A stretch of 64,000 nt of DNA. Source: Dioscorea cayenensis subsp. rotundata. Its lineage: Eukaryota; Streptophyta; Magnoliopsida; Dioscoreales; Dioscoreaceae. Under the pieces are notes generated by a model. That model did not search any database. It was given only the letters and a program-made list of their open reading frames with translations, and was not told where the DNA came from. A program made the translations under genes and the position numbers. The stretch lies in contig NC_052476.1 of NCBI RefSeq assembly GCF_009730915.1, positions 1,364,001 through 1,428,000 on the forward strand. Direction: 5' to 3'. Positions 23,496-35,186 of the stretch are shown in pieces (position 1 is the first letter of the stretch; each line of letters opens with the position of its first letter).

Positions 23496-26452
23496 ATGTC
23501 GTTGCTCTCTGATCTTATCAACCTCAACCTCTCTGATTCCACAGAGAAGATCATCGCAGAGTACATATGGTTTGTTTCCCAACCCAAAGATCCCTCCTTT
23601 TCTTTGTTTTCTTTGATGCTGCTCTAGTTTTGGTCTTGCTTTTTTTGCCTGCTTTGTTTACTTAAAGAAAGCTGTTTCTTTTGGGGTTTTTCTTGATTAT
23701 TATGAAAAGGTTGTATTTTGGGTGGCATTTGTGTGGCTTTAGACTTCTTTGTTGTTTGTTTTTGAGCTTTTGTGATGGTTTGGGTTTGTGGCTGTGTAAA
23801 AGTTTGGTGCTTTCTTCTTTTCTTGGTTTCTTTTGGTTCTTGTTGTGTTAGGAAAGCCAATAATTGTTGATTGGGTTTTATAAGAAAAATGGGTATAATG
23901 TTTTTGTTGCACTCTTGTTCTTGATGTACAGAGATTATTAGGGTTTATTGCTATATTTGCTTTTGCCCATTTTTTGCTTTTTCTTGTTTTAGTTATCTCA
24001 ATTGATCAATTTTTTCTTTTTGGTTGCATATGAATGATTTTTTTCTCCTACATGGTTTGTTACTGTGATTTGACTGCAAGATTTTGCTGTCTCTTCATTT
24101 GGTAATGAGATTATTAATTGTTGTATGAATGTCCCACAGGGTTGGAGGATCTGGTATGGACATCAGGAGCAAAGCGAGGGTGAGATTTTTGTTTTTTGTT
24201 TTTCCTAACTTTTTTTTTCTCATTTTTTTTCTCTCTGTTTTTTTATTTCTTGGTTATTTACTTGCAAATCTATCAAATATTTCTTACAGACACTCCCAGG
24301 TCCAGTCACTGATCCCAGCAAGCTTCCCAAGTGGAACTATGATGGTTCTAGCACTGGCCAAGCCCCTGGAGAAGACAGTGAAGTGATTTTATAGTGAGTA
24401 TATGCCATAATTTTGATTTTCCATCATTCATATTTTTCGATGTTAGTATGTTTAGACTTATTGTTTCGATGTTCTTATGCAGTCCTCAAGCCATCTTCAA
24501 GGACCCTTTCAGGAGGGGGAACAACATCCTTGTAATTTTTCACCTTTTTTTTTCCTTTCAATCAATGTTTGTCATAATCCATTACTTTCTCACTTCAATC
24601 TTCATTTTAAGGTCATGTGTGATTGTTATACACCACAAGGAGAACCAATACCCACAAACAAAAGATTTAATGCTGCAAAGATATTCAGCGATCCTGCAGT
24701 TGCTGCTGAAGTACCCTGGTATTCCTATATTTTAATATCATCTTCTTTTGTTCGTCTTTTTTGTTTTATTTATTTATTTCTCGCTAACGGTCATCACTTA
24801 ATTGTGCTGGTACCTAATCATGTTGGTAGGTATGGAATCGAACAAGAGTATACTCTTTTGCAGAAAGATGTCAAATGGCCCCTTGGCTGGCCAGTGGGTG
24901 GCTTCCCTGGCCCGCAGGTAAGAATAATCCTGAGTAATGTTTAGTTGTTGGTGTGGCTTTCTCTTTGGTTTTTTGTTTTCAATCTGAACATTTGCAGTGT
25001 TTGATTTTGTCAGAAGTATCTCACCTAACTTTGTTAGATATCCACTCTGAATTTCATTTTGCTATTTGTAGATTCCTCAGTGAAATTAGACTATTAATTA
25101 ATTGAGTCTAATGCTGTGATTTTACATTAAATGACCTGTGGACACCCCATAAGAAAAGACAAAAACTATCCGGGTGGAAGGTCATAAAAGAGGGAGAGGT
25201 AGACCTAAAAAATATTTAGCAGAAACTTTGCGTAATGATATGTCTACCTGGTTTATTTAGTCTTTTGGCCTTTAATGGAGTAGAAAGGAAAGATTTATGA
25301 AGCCGAAGTTGCCGAACCCAAATAGTTGGGACTAACCGCTTGTTATTGATGTGATTTTGTATTAGGGTCCATATTACTGTGCTGCTGGTGCTGACAAATC
25401 CTTCGGCCGTGACATTGTTGATGCTCACTACAAAGCATGTCTTTATGCCGGTGTAAACATCTCAGGGATTAATGGTGAAGTCATGCCAGGGCAGGTACGA
25501 CTGTAATTATTTGTCATACTTTTATTTCATTGTTCCTGACTGGTTTCTCTTGATGCAGTGGGAGTTTCAAGTTGGCCCTTCTGTCGGTATCTCTGCTGCT
25601 GATGAAGTTTGGATTGCTCGGTACATTCTTGAGGTAAAATGCGAGTGCTGAGTTGAAAAATGTTCATGCTTCATTGGTTGGAAATCTTGTTTTTCTAAAT
25701 TGACTGCTTTGCAAATTAATGCTTTAACAGAGAATTACTGAGATAGCCGGAGTTGTTCTCTCGTTCGATCCTAAACCCATTCCGGTTCGATTCATTCTAT
25801 AAAGCAGCTATTGATTTTGTATTGATTTCTATTATCCCTTCTTTCGATAATTTGAAATTGCTTGGCAATAACAGGGTGACTGGAATGGTGCTGGTGCTCA
25901 CACAAACTACAGGTATACATTTTCCTTTTTGCCAATAAAATGAGGGAGGAACTAAATATTTCGTTGAATTATTTATCACCAGTACGAAATCGATGAGGAA
26001 CGATGGAGGGTATGAAGTCATCAAGAAGGCTGTTGAAAAGCTTGGCCTGAGGCACAAGGAGCACATTGCTGCATATGGTGAAGGAAATGAACGCCGCCTC
26101 ACTGGACGTCATGAGACAGCAGATATCAACACCTTCACATGGGTATATCCTTATTGTCACCAACTGCATTATTCGATGAATCGACTAATTATCATATCAA
26201 ATTTGCATCTACAGGGAGTTGCAAACCGCGGAGCATCAGTTCGTGTTGGCCGGGACACTGAAAAGAATGGCAAAGGCAATCTACTACATATTCTCAAGTT
26301 TCCTGCAATACAAAACATACAGTAGCTAATCTTTTGCTGTCATTTTTGTCTGTTCAGGCTATTTCGAGGACCGAAGGCCGGCCTCTAACATGGATCCATA
26401 CGTCGTCACTTCAATGGTCGCCGAGACTACCATTCTGTGGAAACCGACATAA
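23496..26452 (+). CDS. GLN1: Cytosolic glutamine synthetase GS1 (13 exons, intact)
   Basis: Catalyses ATP-dependent formation of glutamine from glutamate and ammonium. Exons: 23496-23569, 24140-24179, 24290-24393, 24483-24531, 24612-24718, 24830-24917, 25366-25494, 25559-25633, 25731-25784, 25875-25912, 25983-26142, 26215-26275, 26358-26452. They total 1074 bp, 357 residues, the usual GS1 length. Starts [14 protein letters not shown] and has no plastid transit peptide or GS2 tail. Landmarks are [13 protein letters not shown], the catalytic-region [15 protein letters not shown], the metal/ATP segment HETADINTF and [19 protein letters not shown]. All introns are GT-AG except intron 12, which starts GCAATC after AAAG. 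Intron 6 carries a LINE fragment. The annotation is complete and in frame; isoform number within the family is not resolvable here. Confidence 0.97.
25133..25352 (+). mobile_element. RTE-type LINE 3' end in glutamine synthetase intron 6
   Basis: The segment encodes, in one frame, [18 protein letters not shown] followed by STWFI, the usual C-terminus of plant RTE LINE ORF2. The 3' tail has the family phrase AATAGTTGGGACTAA and TTGTTATTGATG at its end. It is truncated to about 220 bp and lies in sense orientation within the intron, 14 bp before the exon 7 acceptor (exon begins 25366). Confidence 0.85.
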
Positions 26453-26879
26453 GCATTTCTTTGTTGGATTTTTCGCCTTTTTTTTTTTCCTGTTGTTTCC
26501 AAGCTCTGTGATGGAGCAATCACTCGGCTTTGTGATGGTCTAGTTTGGTTCTTCGCCTTTCGATTATCTTATCGATTGCCGAATAATTTATGAACATTTT
26601 GTAATAATGAACTTTTGTGTTATTCCTAACAATGTCTATTGAATTGGCATTGGTTGTGGTTCCATATTTCTCTGTTGTTCTAGTATTGCTATCACATATG
26701 AATTGTTGTAGAATGGTGTGTAGACAAACAAGAACAGAGAATGTTAAGTAGATAAATATTACATTAGGAAAGTGTATGTGATATCTTAATTTATCTAACA
26801 AACTATTGAATACTAAATTAAAATAGAGAATGGAATATTATTATGTACAAAACCAAACTAATGAATGAAACAATTACAG
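26453..26879. other. Glutamine synthetase 3' untranslated region and flank
   Basis: Follows the stop at 26450-26452. A T-rich stretch at 26478-26490 and possible polyadenylation signals TAATTTATG / TGTAATAATGAA near 26584-26610 are seen. No other gene. Confidence 0.5.
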
Positions 26880-27203
26880 AGGTTTCATTTTACTCATGGT
26901 CACAAATGTTTGCATTTTATAATATTATGGCCACAATTTTTTTTTTTTTTAACATAAAAATAATTTAACTTTTCTTCGGTTACATGTAAGGTCGTAATGA
27001 CCTGTTTTAAAGCTGTTTTCAGCGAGTGTACTGATGTGGCACTAAAATGGCATTGACATGGCGTCGGAAACCGTCTTAAAACAGACTATTTTGACCTCAC
27101 GTGCAATAGGAGAAAAATTAAGTGGCTTTTACATTAAAAAAAAAGTTTTGTGGCCACAACGTTATAAAATGAAAACATTTGTGGGTATGAGTGATATGAA
27201 CCT
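26880..27203. mobile_element. MITE with long inverted repeats, Mutator-like
   Basis: A 324-bp fold-back element. The left end AGGTTTCATTTTACTCATGG pairs with the right end GGGTATGAGTGATATGAACCT (reverse complement, with small gaps), and inner blocks AAATGTTTGCATTTTATAA and ATGGCCAC also pair. Flanks give a 9-bp duplication with one mismatch, CAATTACAG (26871-26879) and CAATCACAG (27204-27212), which points to a Mutator-like origin. No coding capacity. Confidence 0.82.
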
Positions 27204-27212
27204 CAATCACAG

Positions 27213-27812
27213 ACAACAAAATTAGAATGTGAACAAGCAATAATGCAGAGGTTTTATTTTGTTTGTTTGATTGTTTGTTTACAGAGTTCTTGGTAATTTT
27301 TTATAAATTTTTATAAAAAAAATATAGGTATTATTATCAAATATTATTACAAATATTAATATAAATTTTGAATTGAAATTTGTAAAGGTGTGAGAGTATG
27401 TATGCAAATAAAAGCTGTTAAATATATTTTTTAAAAAAAAATGCATGGACTAAGATTGCTGCTTGAGCTAAAGCTAATGATCTTATAATAAAAATGAATC
27501 AATATGTTCCCATAGAATCAACTTTTTCTCATAATTATTGATGTGAATTTTTTTTTTATTAACAAATGTGATTTGCACAATAAAAGGTATACTCATGAAC
27601 CGTGTCCTTATCTTTGAATTTCTCACACAAAATAGAATTAATGATGCTAGACTATAAACACTTTGACAGTTTGGAATTCATAAATGAAATTAAGATTTAT
27701 AAAATTAAAATTATTTATTTTATTGTGTGCTTGAGTTCCCCTAAGTTGTTCAATGTTTTTTTTTATATATATATTTTTTTATTATTTTTTTAACAAAGAT
27801 GATAAACAAATA
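27213..27812. other. AT-rich intergenic DNA
   Basis: Between the two MITEs. Only A/T runs are seen; no gene is supported. Confidence 0.5.
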
Positions 27813-28096
27813 CTCCCTACGTTCTTTTTTTTATCTGTCATGTCATGAATAACCAAATCTCACGTACTAAGAAAGTTAGTTATTTCATATAATTTAATAA
27901 AAAATTAGTCATCTTTTTAAAATTACCCATAATTTAAATCTTCACATTTTTCTCATATTTAATTTCAAAAAAAGAATTAAAATTAAATGTCAGGGTAATT
28001 TGAAAAAAAACATTATAAATACTTTTTGATGTTTAAAAATGACAGAATAAAATAAAACATAAGTTTATGACAGATAAAAAGAAATGAAGGAAGGAG
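27813..28096. mobile_element. Stowaway-type MITE (Tc1/mariner)
   Basis: A 284-bp element whose left end CTCCCTACGTTCTTTTT and right end AAAGAAATGAAGGAAGGAG are imperfect inverted repeats of the well-known CTCCCTCCGTTC terminus. The inner block ATCTGTCATG pairs with ATGACAGAT. It is flanked by TA on both sides (27811-27812, 28097-28098). No coding capacity. Confidence 0.88.
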
Positions 28097-28098
28097 TA

Positions 28099-28351
28099 TT
28101 TATTAGTTTATCTGTCACAAATGAGTTAATGTCTTGAATACACTTATTAAAATTGTGCGTGTTGGACGTGTAATGCCTCAACGTACACACAGAAACTAAT
28201 ACTTCGAATATATCTATTAAAAATGTACGTATATGAGTTAATATCTCAAACCCACACAAAAAATCTAATGCCTCGTTAAAGTGTGTGCATACTTAAATTA
28301 AAGCCTCGGACGTGCACTCACATTATTATTAACGATGGTTTTCTATTTCTA

Positions 28352-28382
<31 letters not shown>

Positions 28383-28442
28383 AAAGAATAAATTAGAAAG
28401 AGAGAAAGAGAGAGAGAGAGAGAGAGAGCGCGCGGCCTAGTG
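28099..28442. promoter_or_regulatory. XPC upstream region with degenerate repeats and microsatellites
   Basis: Contains about three imperfect copies of a ~60-bp phrase (AATGCCTCAACGTACACAC-like at 28169, 28211 and 28269), then an ATT microsatellite (28353-28382) and a GA microsatellite (28399-28428) ending 15 bp before the start codon. A GAGA-type tract in a leader or promoter is common in plants; function is not shown. Confidence 0.5.
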
Positions 28443-31400
28443 ATGCGAACGAGAAGCCAGTCCCAGCGCAAGGAGGAATCGGAATCCGGTTCGTTCTCCC
28501 AATTCCCAAATCTCAATCCATCTTTGAACCACAGGGAACCCCGATTCCCTTTTTCCCCTCTTTTGCTTGATGTGATTGCGAACAATTTTGGTGTAGATTG
28601 TGATTTTTACGCTGTGTTGAAGATGAATGACTGTGGAATTTTTGTTGATAGGTTCGCTTGCTTCGGCGTCGAAGGAGGCCGTCGGCAAGCTGCTGAAGCG
28701 AGCACGGAAGGGATCTAAGGCCAAAGGGCAGCAAGAAGATGACATTTTAGTGGAGGTGTCTAAATTTAAGGTAAAGCTCTGTTTTTTTTTTTTTATGTTT
28801 CGCGCCTTTAGTGAGTGGAAAAGAGTCGCCTTTAGTGTTCTCGTTTTCTGGATATCAATCATTCCTTTTCTTGATAATCAAGTTGAGCTTTTTGTAGAAA
28901 AATTGTTTTGGCCTTGAAGCACATTGTAGAATATTTAGGCGAGACATTGTCTGATTTAATTATGTCTCAGTCCAGTGTTAAAGGATTTATCTTTTCTCGG
29001 AGGATCTTTGAAGCTTTTCTTTTCTTTTTCTTTTTTCATGTTAAGGAATTACCTAGAGAAAAAGATAAAAGGGATGAGGGGAATTCAGTAGGAAGAAAAT
29101 CTATTGAAGGTGATGATGTAGAAGGAAGTGTCCGTCTCGGTGATGTGAATGAGTTTGATTGGGAAGATGGAGACATTTTAGCCTCAGAATCCAAAGAAGC
29201 GTATCTTCATGATTCTGAGAAAGAAATTACTGTCGAATTTACTGACTCACCATCAACTACTCAGCGGAAGCCATCTCGGAGGGCTACTGCCGAGGAGAAG
29301 GTATGTAATCCACAAGCATTTCATTTGGCAACTATGGATGATACAGTTGAATGCATGGATATGAAGTTTGGGTATGATGGTAGTTTTATTAAATTTGGAA
29401 TTGTATCTTTTTGTCAGGAATTAGCAGAACTTGTGCATAAGGTCCACTTGTTGTGTCTATTGTCAAGGGGTAGGCTCGTTGATCAAGTTTGCAATGATCT
29501 TTTGATTCAGGTGGGTTGTCAAATCATTAACATGCTTATTGATTTTTTGTGGCTATTTGTTTCAACTAAATCTTATATTTTGATATGAATATTTTGGTGG
29601 CTGATGCTGGTATTGTCTTTAACTTCTTGTATCATGATAATTTGGCAGTATTATGTGTTTAAGGGACACATAGATACAGTTCATCTAAATAACTGTTAGT
29701 GTTTGCTTTTGCACTGGACAAAGGTTAAATCAGCTGTATGATGGCATATTTATTCATAAAGCCTCATGTTTTAAGTGATATAACTATTACAATCAATTAG
29801 GTTTCTTCTATATAATTGAGCCAGCTTTTAAGTTTATAGATTGACACAGTTAATGATATAGAGGTATTGAGAAGTGTCATATTGCAGGCTTCGTTGCTTT
29901 CACTTGTCCCACCGAGCCAATTGAACATTGCTGAGGTTCCAAGACTTAGGGCCTCTAGTTTGGGTTCTGTTGTGAATTGGGTAATTCATGCTACTTCAAA
30001 ACTTGAACATTTTATTACTTGAAGGTTTATTTCTGTGTTACTCCTGGATATCTGACATTCTGGTCTTTTAATGCTTTTACTGTATAATTTTCCATATAGT
30101 TCCGGAACAATTTTCAAATTCAAAGCCATGACATTGACAGAGGGTCTTTTAAATCAAATCTTGCCTTTGCTCTTGACACTCGTGGAGGAACTGCTGAAGA
30201 GGTGTCACATTCTTTAGCTTCCTACTGATTATGAGTTTCGTTTTGTGTGGAAAATCATGTTTTTGAGTGAGAGATCTATTATTGAAGATCCACATTTTGG
30301 AGCTGAAATTAGAATGCCCTTTCATATGATATGACATGATATATGTTGGTGGGTGTTTTGTGTTATTTTAAGCAATTATCAGCTCTCACATTGTATGGAA
30401 TTTATAGAATTTAAAAGCTTGTCAACTCTACCAGATGTGATTAAGTGATTCTTTGGCGTTATGAATCTTCATATGTGATCCTTATCATGAAAATCATATT
30501 ACCTAATTTTAATATGGTCGCTAGCTTGCTCATGATATCATTAGTTAGTAGCATAGTCTTTACTCCCAAATGTTGAAATGTAATTACTGAGAGAGTTTTG
30601 AACATTAATACATGCTATATTTATTTACTTCAGTTATAATTTTGGTATACCATTTGCAGAACTAAATGTATGTTATTTGCACTTTCTTTCTTTACTTTAA
30701 ATAAAAAAAAATGTTAAGCAAGGCATGGCTCATATCTGTTGCCATTGATAGCATGATATAACAGAATAGAAATATAAGCTGAAAAAAAAAATGCTATTCA
30801 TTGATTGTTGTCTGGTTTGCTTCACTATTAAATAAATTCAATAATTATCTGCATTGAACTGCACATTCGCACATTCCATTTGTATTCTGCACAGTTGAAT
30901 TGCAGGATTTGATCTCTGTGGTTTTTCCTGTGCTATTACATTTTAATGTGACAAATTATTTGCTACAAAATGCTTGGATCATAATTTGGTATTACTGATA
31001 CTTCTGTCATATTTATATTCTAAGAAAATTAATTTTTATTACCACTAATATCTGTTCCTTTCTCTGGAAGATGGGAGAATAATTGAGAAATAAGGCATGA
31101 ATTACATCATGGATGTTGATAGGGGATTGATCAAATGGGTTCGTTCATGCTTCTTTTCTCGTGTTTATTGAGATAGAACCTTTGTTTATGCAGGTTGCTG
31201 CACTGTCTGTGGCATTGTTCAGAGCTCTCAATTTAACTACACGGTTTGTAGTCTTATAACAAAAACAGAAAATTTATGCCTTTATGTTTCTATGATTCTA
31301 TCTTTACATCTGGAATTTAGTTTGAGATTGAGGTGCTTCATGATATCATTTTCAATAATTGGAATACACAGCAGTCTTTGTACTCACTTTCATCATATTT

Positions 31401-34346
31401 GGTCGTGCATGAGCATTAGATCAACTTGGAAACCTTTGTACAATTTGAGCTTTCATACAACAACATGAAGAAGTTATGTTTCTTGTGCAACCTTTCATAT
31501 AGTTAGATCATTCAACAAGTTTTTTTTTTCTAGGTTTGTTTCAGTTCTGGACGTTGCTTCTCTGAAGCCAGACACAGATGTGCCCGGATGCTCAAACACA
31601 GACGCACCGAGGTTGGATACCAAAATATTTTCTTCTGCTGTTGCCTCAAGTTCAGATGACGTGTCCCACAAAAATTTAACAAGGGGCAAACACCATAGCA
31701 ATGATGGTAGACAAAGCTGCAAAAGAAGTCTGCCAAAAGGTCCGGCTTCTACTACCGGAGCAGAGGATGTGATATCCCGTGACTCAATGGCTAACAAACT
31801 TTGTAGTGACAAGTTGGAGTCTCATCCAGCCAAGTTTGCTGTAAGACCAAAAAGAAAAGGAGATGCTGAGTTTGAATTACAGTTGGAAATGGCTCTTTCG
31901 GCCACTGCAGCTGGGGTTGGTGCCAGTAATTCAATGTCACACATTGATGGATTATCTGGCAGCTCGTCACTTCCATCCCCTCCTAAAAAGTTGAAGAAAA
32001 TTGTTTTCCCCGAACATGAATCAGTGATCCAAAGTAGTTCTTCTAGTGCTGTTTGGTCAAGGAAACTAGGGCCTCCCCAGTACTGGGCTGAAGTCTATTG
32101 TAATGGCGAGACATTGAATGGGAGGTGGATTCATGTTGATGCTGTGAATGGAATAGTTGATGGCGAGAGTGATGTGGAAGCTAGTGCTGCTGCCGGCAGG
32201 AAGCCTATTAAATATGTAGTTGCATTCTCTGGTGGTGGGGCTAAAGATGTGACTCGCAGGTTTGCTCTTGTGCTAACTTTTAGAGTTCATAATCTTTCTA
32301 ATATTTCTCTATCAAGGCTTTCTTCTTGCAGAAATGATATCTTGTGATATATTTCTATAGAACTAACTATTGTAGAATGCCAATATATATATGCCCCTTC
32401 CCAGATTCTTACTATCTAGTATGCTAAAAAAAAAAAAATGCAAGAACAAGCACCTCATGAAGGACTTGAGATGTTCTGTTCTTTTTCTTTTCTTGAAAGG
32501 TAGGAGGGAATGTTTTAGGGGACATAAATAGCGGGAATGGTATGCTGTTGTGCTTATGAAGACATTGAGGCATTATGCTATTGCGTTTCTGTAGACCCTA
32601 TGCACTGCAGCTTTCTTTTTTGTGAAGGAAATTGTACAGCTCTAGTCACCACGTTGATTATTATTGGAAACATCTATTTCATTATTTGGCTGAACATTGA
32701 AAAAAGAAATTTCATATGATGCTACTATTGGTGATAAATATTTAGGTACTGCATGCATTGGTATAAGATTGCCCCCCGTCGAGTAAATTCACGGTGGTGG
32801 GATGAAGTATTGGCACCTTTGAAGCGACTGGAATCTGATGCAACTGGAAGCATTGTTCACATGGAAGCATCAGAGAGAAAGGAAATGGAATCTGAAGAAT
32901 GTTTAAATGTTGTAAACACGACAAGTGATATCATTGAAGATTCAAATAAGGTTGGTGCTGTTCAGAATTCTGGACTTGCTAATAGAAACGCTCTTGAAGA
33001 CATGGAACTAGAAACAAGGGCATTGACAGAGCCTCTTCCGACTAATCAACAGGTATGATCAAACAACAGATGCATTTCTTGAACTATCAGTCTATGCATC
33101 AACTTTGTCTGAGGTTTATTTTCTCTTGTTTTAGGCCTATAAGAACCATCACCTATATGTTCTAGAGCGATGGCTCACCAAGTATCAAGTTCTTCATCCG
33201 AAGGGCCCGGTACTTGGTTACTGTTCTGGTCATCCTGTATATCCACGATCTTGTGTTCGAACACTGCAAACACGACACAAATGGTTGCGAGAAGGCCTGC
33301 AAGTCATGGCAAATGAATTTCCTGCTAAGGTCTTGTTAAATTCTGTATCTCTGTCTCTCTTTCTCTAGCTTGTGCGTTATGTTGGAGTGATTGTTTTCCC
33401 AGGTGGTGAAACATTCAAAGAAATTTGTTAAAATGAGGACATCTGAACTTGAAGATGCGAGTGCAACTGGAGAAGAAAACAGTGAAGCAACCATGGAACT
33501 TTATGGGAGGTGGCAAACAGAGCCATTACGTCTTCCTTGTGCTAAAAATGGTATTGTGCCGAAGGTAACACATTCTGCAAACTAAACTTTTTATCATGTC
33601 GAACTATCTTATCATCTGATTTCCCTGTGTAATTGATCATAAGTCTACCCATATTTTCATACTGATCAATCTAGAATGAGCGCGGCCAAGTGGATGTATG
33701 GTCTGAGAAGTGTCTTCCACCTGGTACTGTACACCTGAAGTTTCCTAGACTGGTTCCGGTTGCCCGAAGACTCGAAATTGACTTTGCACCTGCCATGGTT
33801 GGCTTTGAATTTCGCAACGGCCGTTCTGTTCCCATTTTCGAAGGGATTGTAGTCTGTTCAGAGTTCAAAGATGCTATCTTGGCGGTAATAATATATATAT
33901 GAATTGTTTTATCATAGAGGCTCTTAACGTTCATCTTAATTGCTTGCTTATGGTTTTGCATATGTGATCTATAGGCATTTGCGGAAGAAGAAGAAAGGAG
34001 AGAAGCCGAAGAAAAAAGGCGGTTTGAATCCGAAGCACTATCCAGATGGTTTCAGCTATTGTCCTCCATTATTACCAGGCAACGTTTGCAGAACTCCTAT
34101 GTCGAATTTTCATCTCCAAATGCCTTAGACAACCCTCACATCGATGAAAACGACAAATCTAATGACGACAAAAAGCAAAGCATGTCTGATGATCTCAAAT
34201 CCTCGCAAAATGCTGCAAGCATTATGCCAATTCGTGATCATCACGAGCATGTCTTCCTTATCGAGGACCAGAGTTTCGACGAAGAAAGCTTCATTCAAAC
34301 AAAGAGATGCCGGTGCGGGTTTTCTGTTCAAGTGGAAGAGTTGTAG
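28443..34346 (+). CDS. RAD4: RAD4/XPC homologue, nucleotide excision repair damage sensor (13 exons, intact)
   Basis: Recognises helix-distorting DNA damage in global-genome nucleotide excision repair, in a complex with RAD23 and centrin. Exons: 28443-28488, 28652-28770, 29046-29300, 29418-29510, 29888-29980, 30100-30201, 31194-31243, 31534-32259, 32746-33052, 33135-33329, 33403-33564, 33675-33884, 33975-34346. They sum to 2730 bp, 909 residues, all GT-AG. The N-terminus is acidic/basic and low complexity. The transglutaminase-like fold is split (exons 4-7, then QYWAEVYCNGETLNGRWIHV and DAVNGIVDGE in exon 8) by a disordered loop. BHD1 (HHLYVLERWLTKYQVLHPKG, exon 10), BHD2 (exons 11-12, ELYGRWQTEPLRLP) and BHD3 (MVGFEFRNGRSVPIFEGIVV) follow. 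ATG at 28443 was chosen because it opens MRTRSQSQRK; an in-frame GTG just before is not a plant start. Confidence 0.95.
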
Positions 34347-35186
34347 GAGCATGGTTCAGACATCATGTGAGTTCTATGCTATCATACTCAAATGAGAATG
34401 TCGTCTTCTTGTTTTGCTAATATATATATATATATATAATTATCCGTAGGGGAAGTTTGTGAAATTTCATTTACTCATTATCATTTAACATACAAAATGA
34501 ATGATAATGTATTGAATCTTGATCTCATTGTCACTATAAACACTTGACATACAAAACAAATAATAAATGTTTATATAAAAAAAATTAATTAATTATTAAG
34601 AGGTATACATATACATGTACTAATTTAAATAAAAATTAAAATTTTAAAATATGTTTATCTTAAGCAAAATTAATTAATTAATTATTATAAATAAAGATAT
34701 ACATATATCAAATACATGTTCTAATTTAAATAGAAATCAAAATTTTAAAATTTTTTTTATCTTAATCAATTCAGTCTGGAGATCAACCAACCAAATATTG
34801 TCAAATTTATTTATCTTAACAATATATTATCTTAATTCCATTAGGATTTGGCTTGATGATGTGATTAAGATAAACATATTTTAAAATTTTGATTTCTATT
34901 TAAATTAGGACATGTAATTGATATATATAGAGAAGTAAGAACTCCAAATCTTTTTATACATCATAGCTGACAATTCATAGAATAAGCTTTTTGGGATATT
35001 GACCAAAGCTTTTGGTATAGGATCTGTGCCAATTATTTGTCATGGGGGAGAAGAGTATTTAGAACGAGTGAAGTGCCTCAGGCTTGTTTAGTTATTGTGA
35101 GATTTACTCTGAACCGCTGGCATGAAGATAGCAAGATTGATGCAATTTACTTAAATCCTGAAGGGAGTGCACAAGATTCAAATAAG
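34347..35186. other. XPC 3' flank with repeat copies and an orphan coding-like segment
   Basis: A TA microsatellite (34421-34438) follows the XPC stop. Copies of one AT-rich unit lie at 34585-34935. From about 35038 to 35186 the plus strand reads as a coding-like exon (SWGRRVFRTSEVPQ ... LNRWHEDSKIDAIYLNPEG) that ends in a GTGAGT donor-like site exactly where the inverted repeat begins. I do not recognise its family with confidence. Confidence 0.45.
34585..34935. repeat. Two direct copies and one inverted copy of an AT-rich ~80-bp unit
   Basis: Direct copies at about 34585-34664 and 34670-34764 share ACATGTxCTAATTTAAAT, AAAATTTTAAAAT and TTTATCTTAA. The inverted copy at about 34867-34935 begins TTAAGATAAACATATTTTA and runs to GGACATGTAATTGATATAT. 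The outer pair can fold into a stem. No coding potential. Confidence 0.7.

Noticed and set aside
28099-28310. Short spaced repeats considered as a CRISPR-like array
   Set aside because: The units are degenerate, few and in plant promoter DNA; CRISPR arrays are not expected in a plant nucleus.
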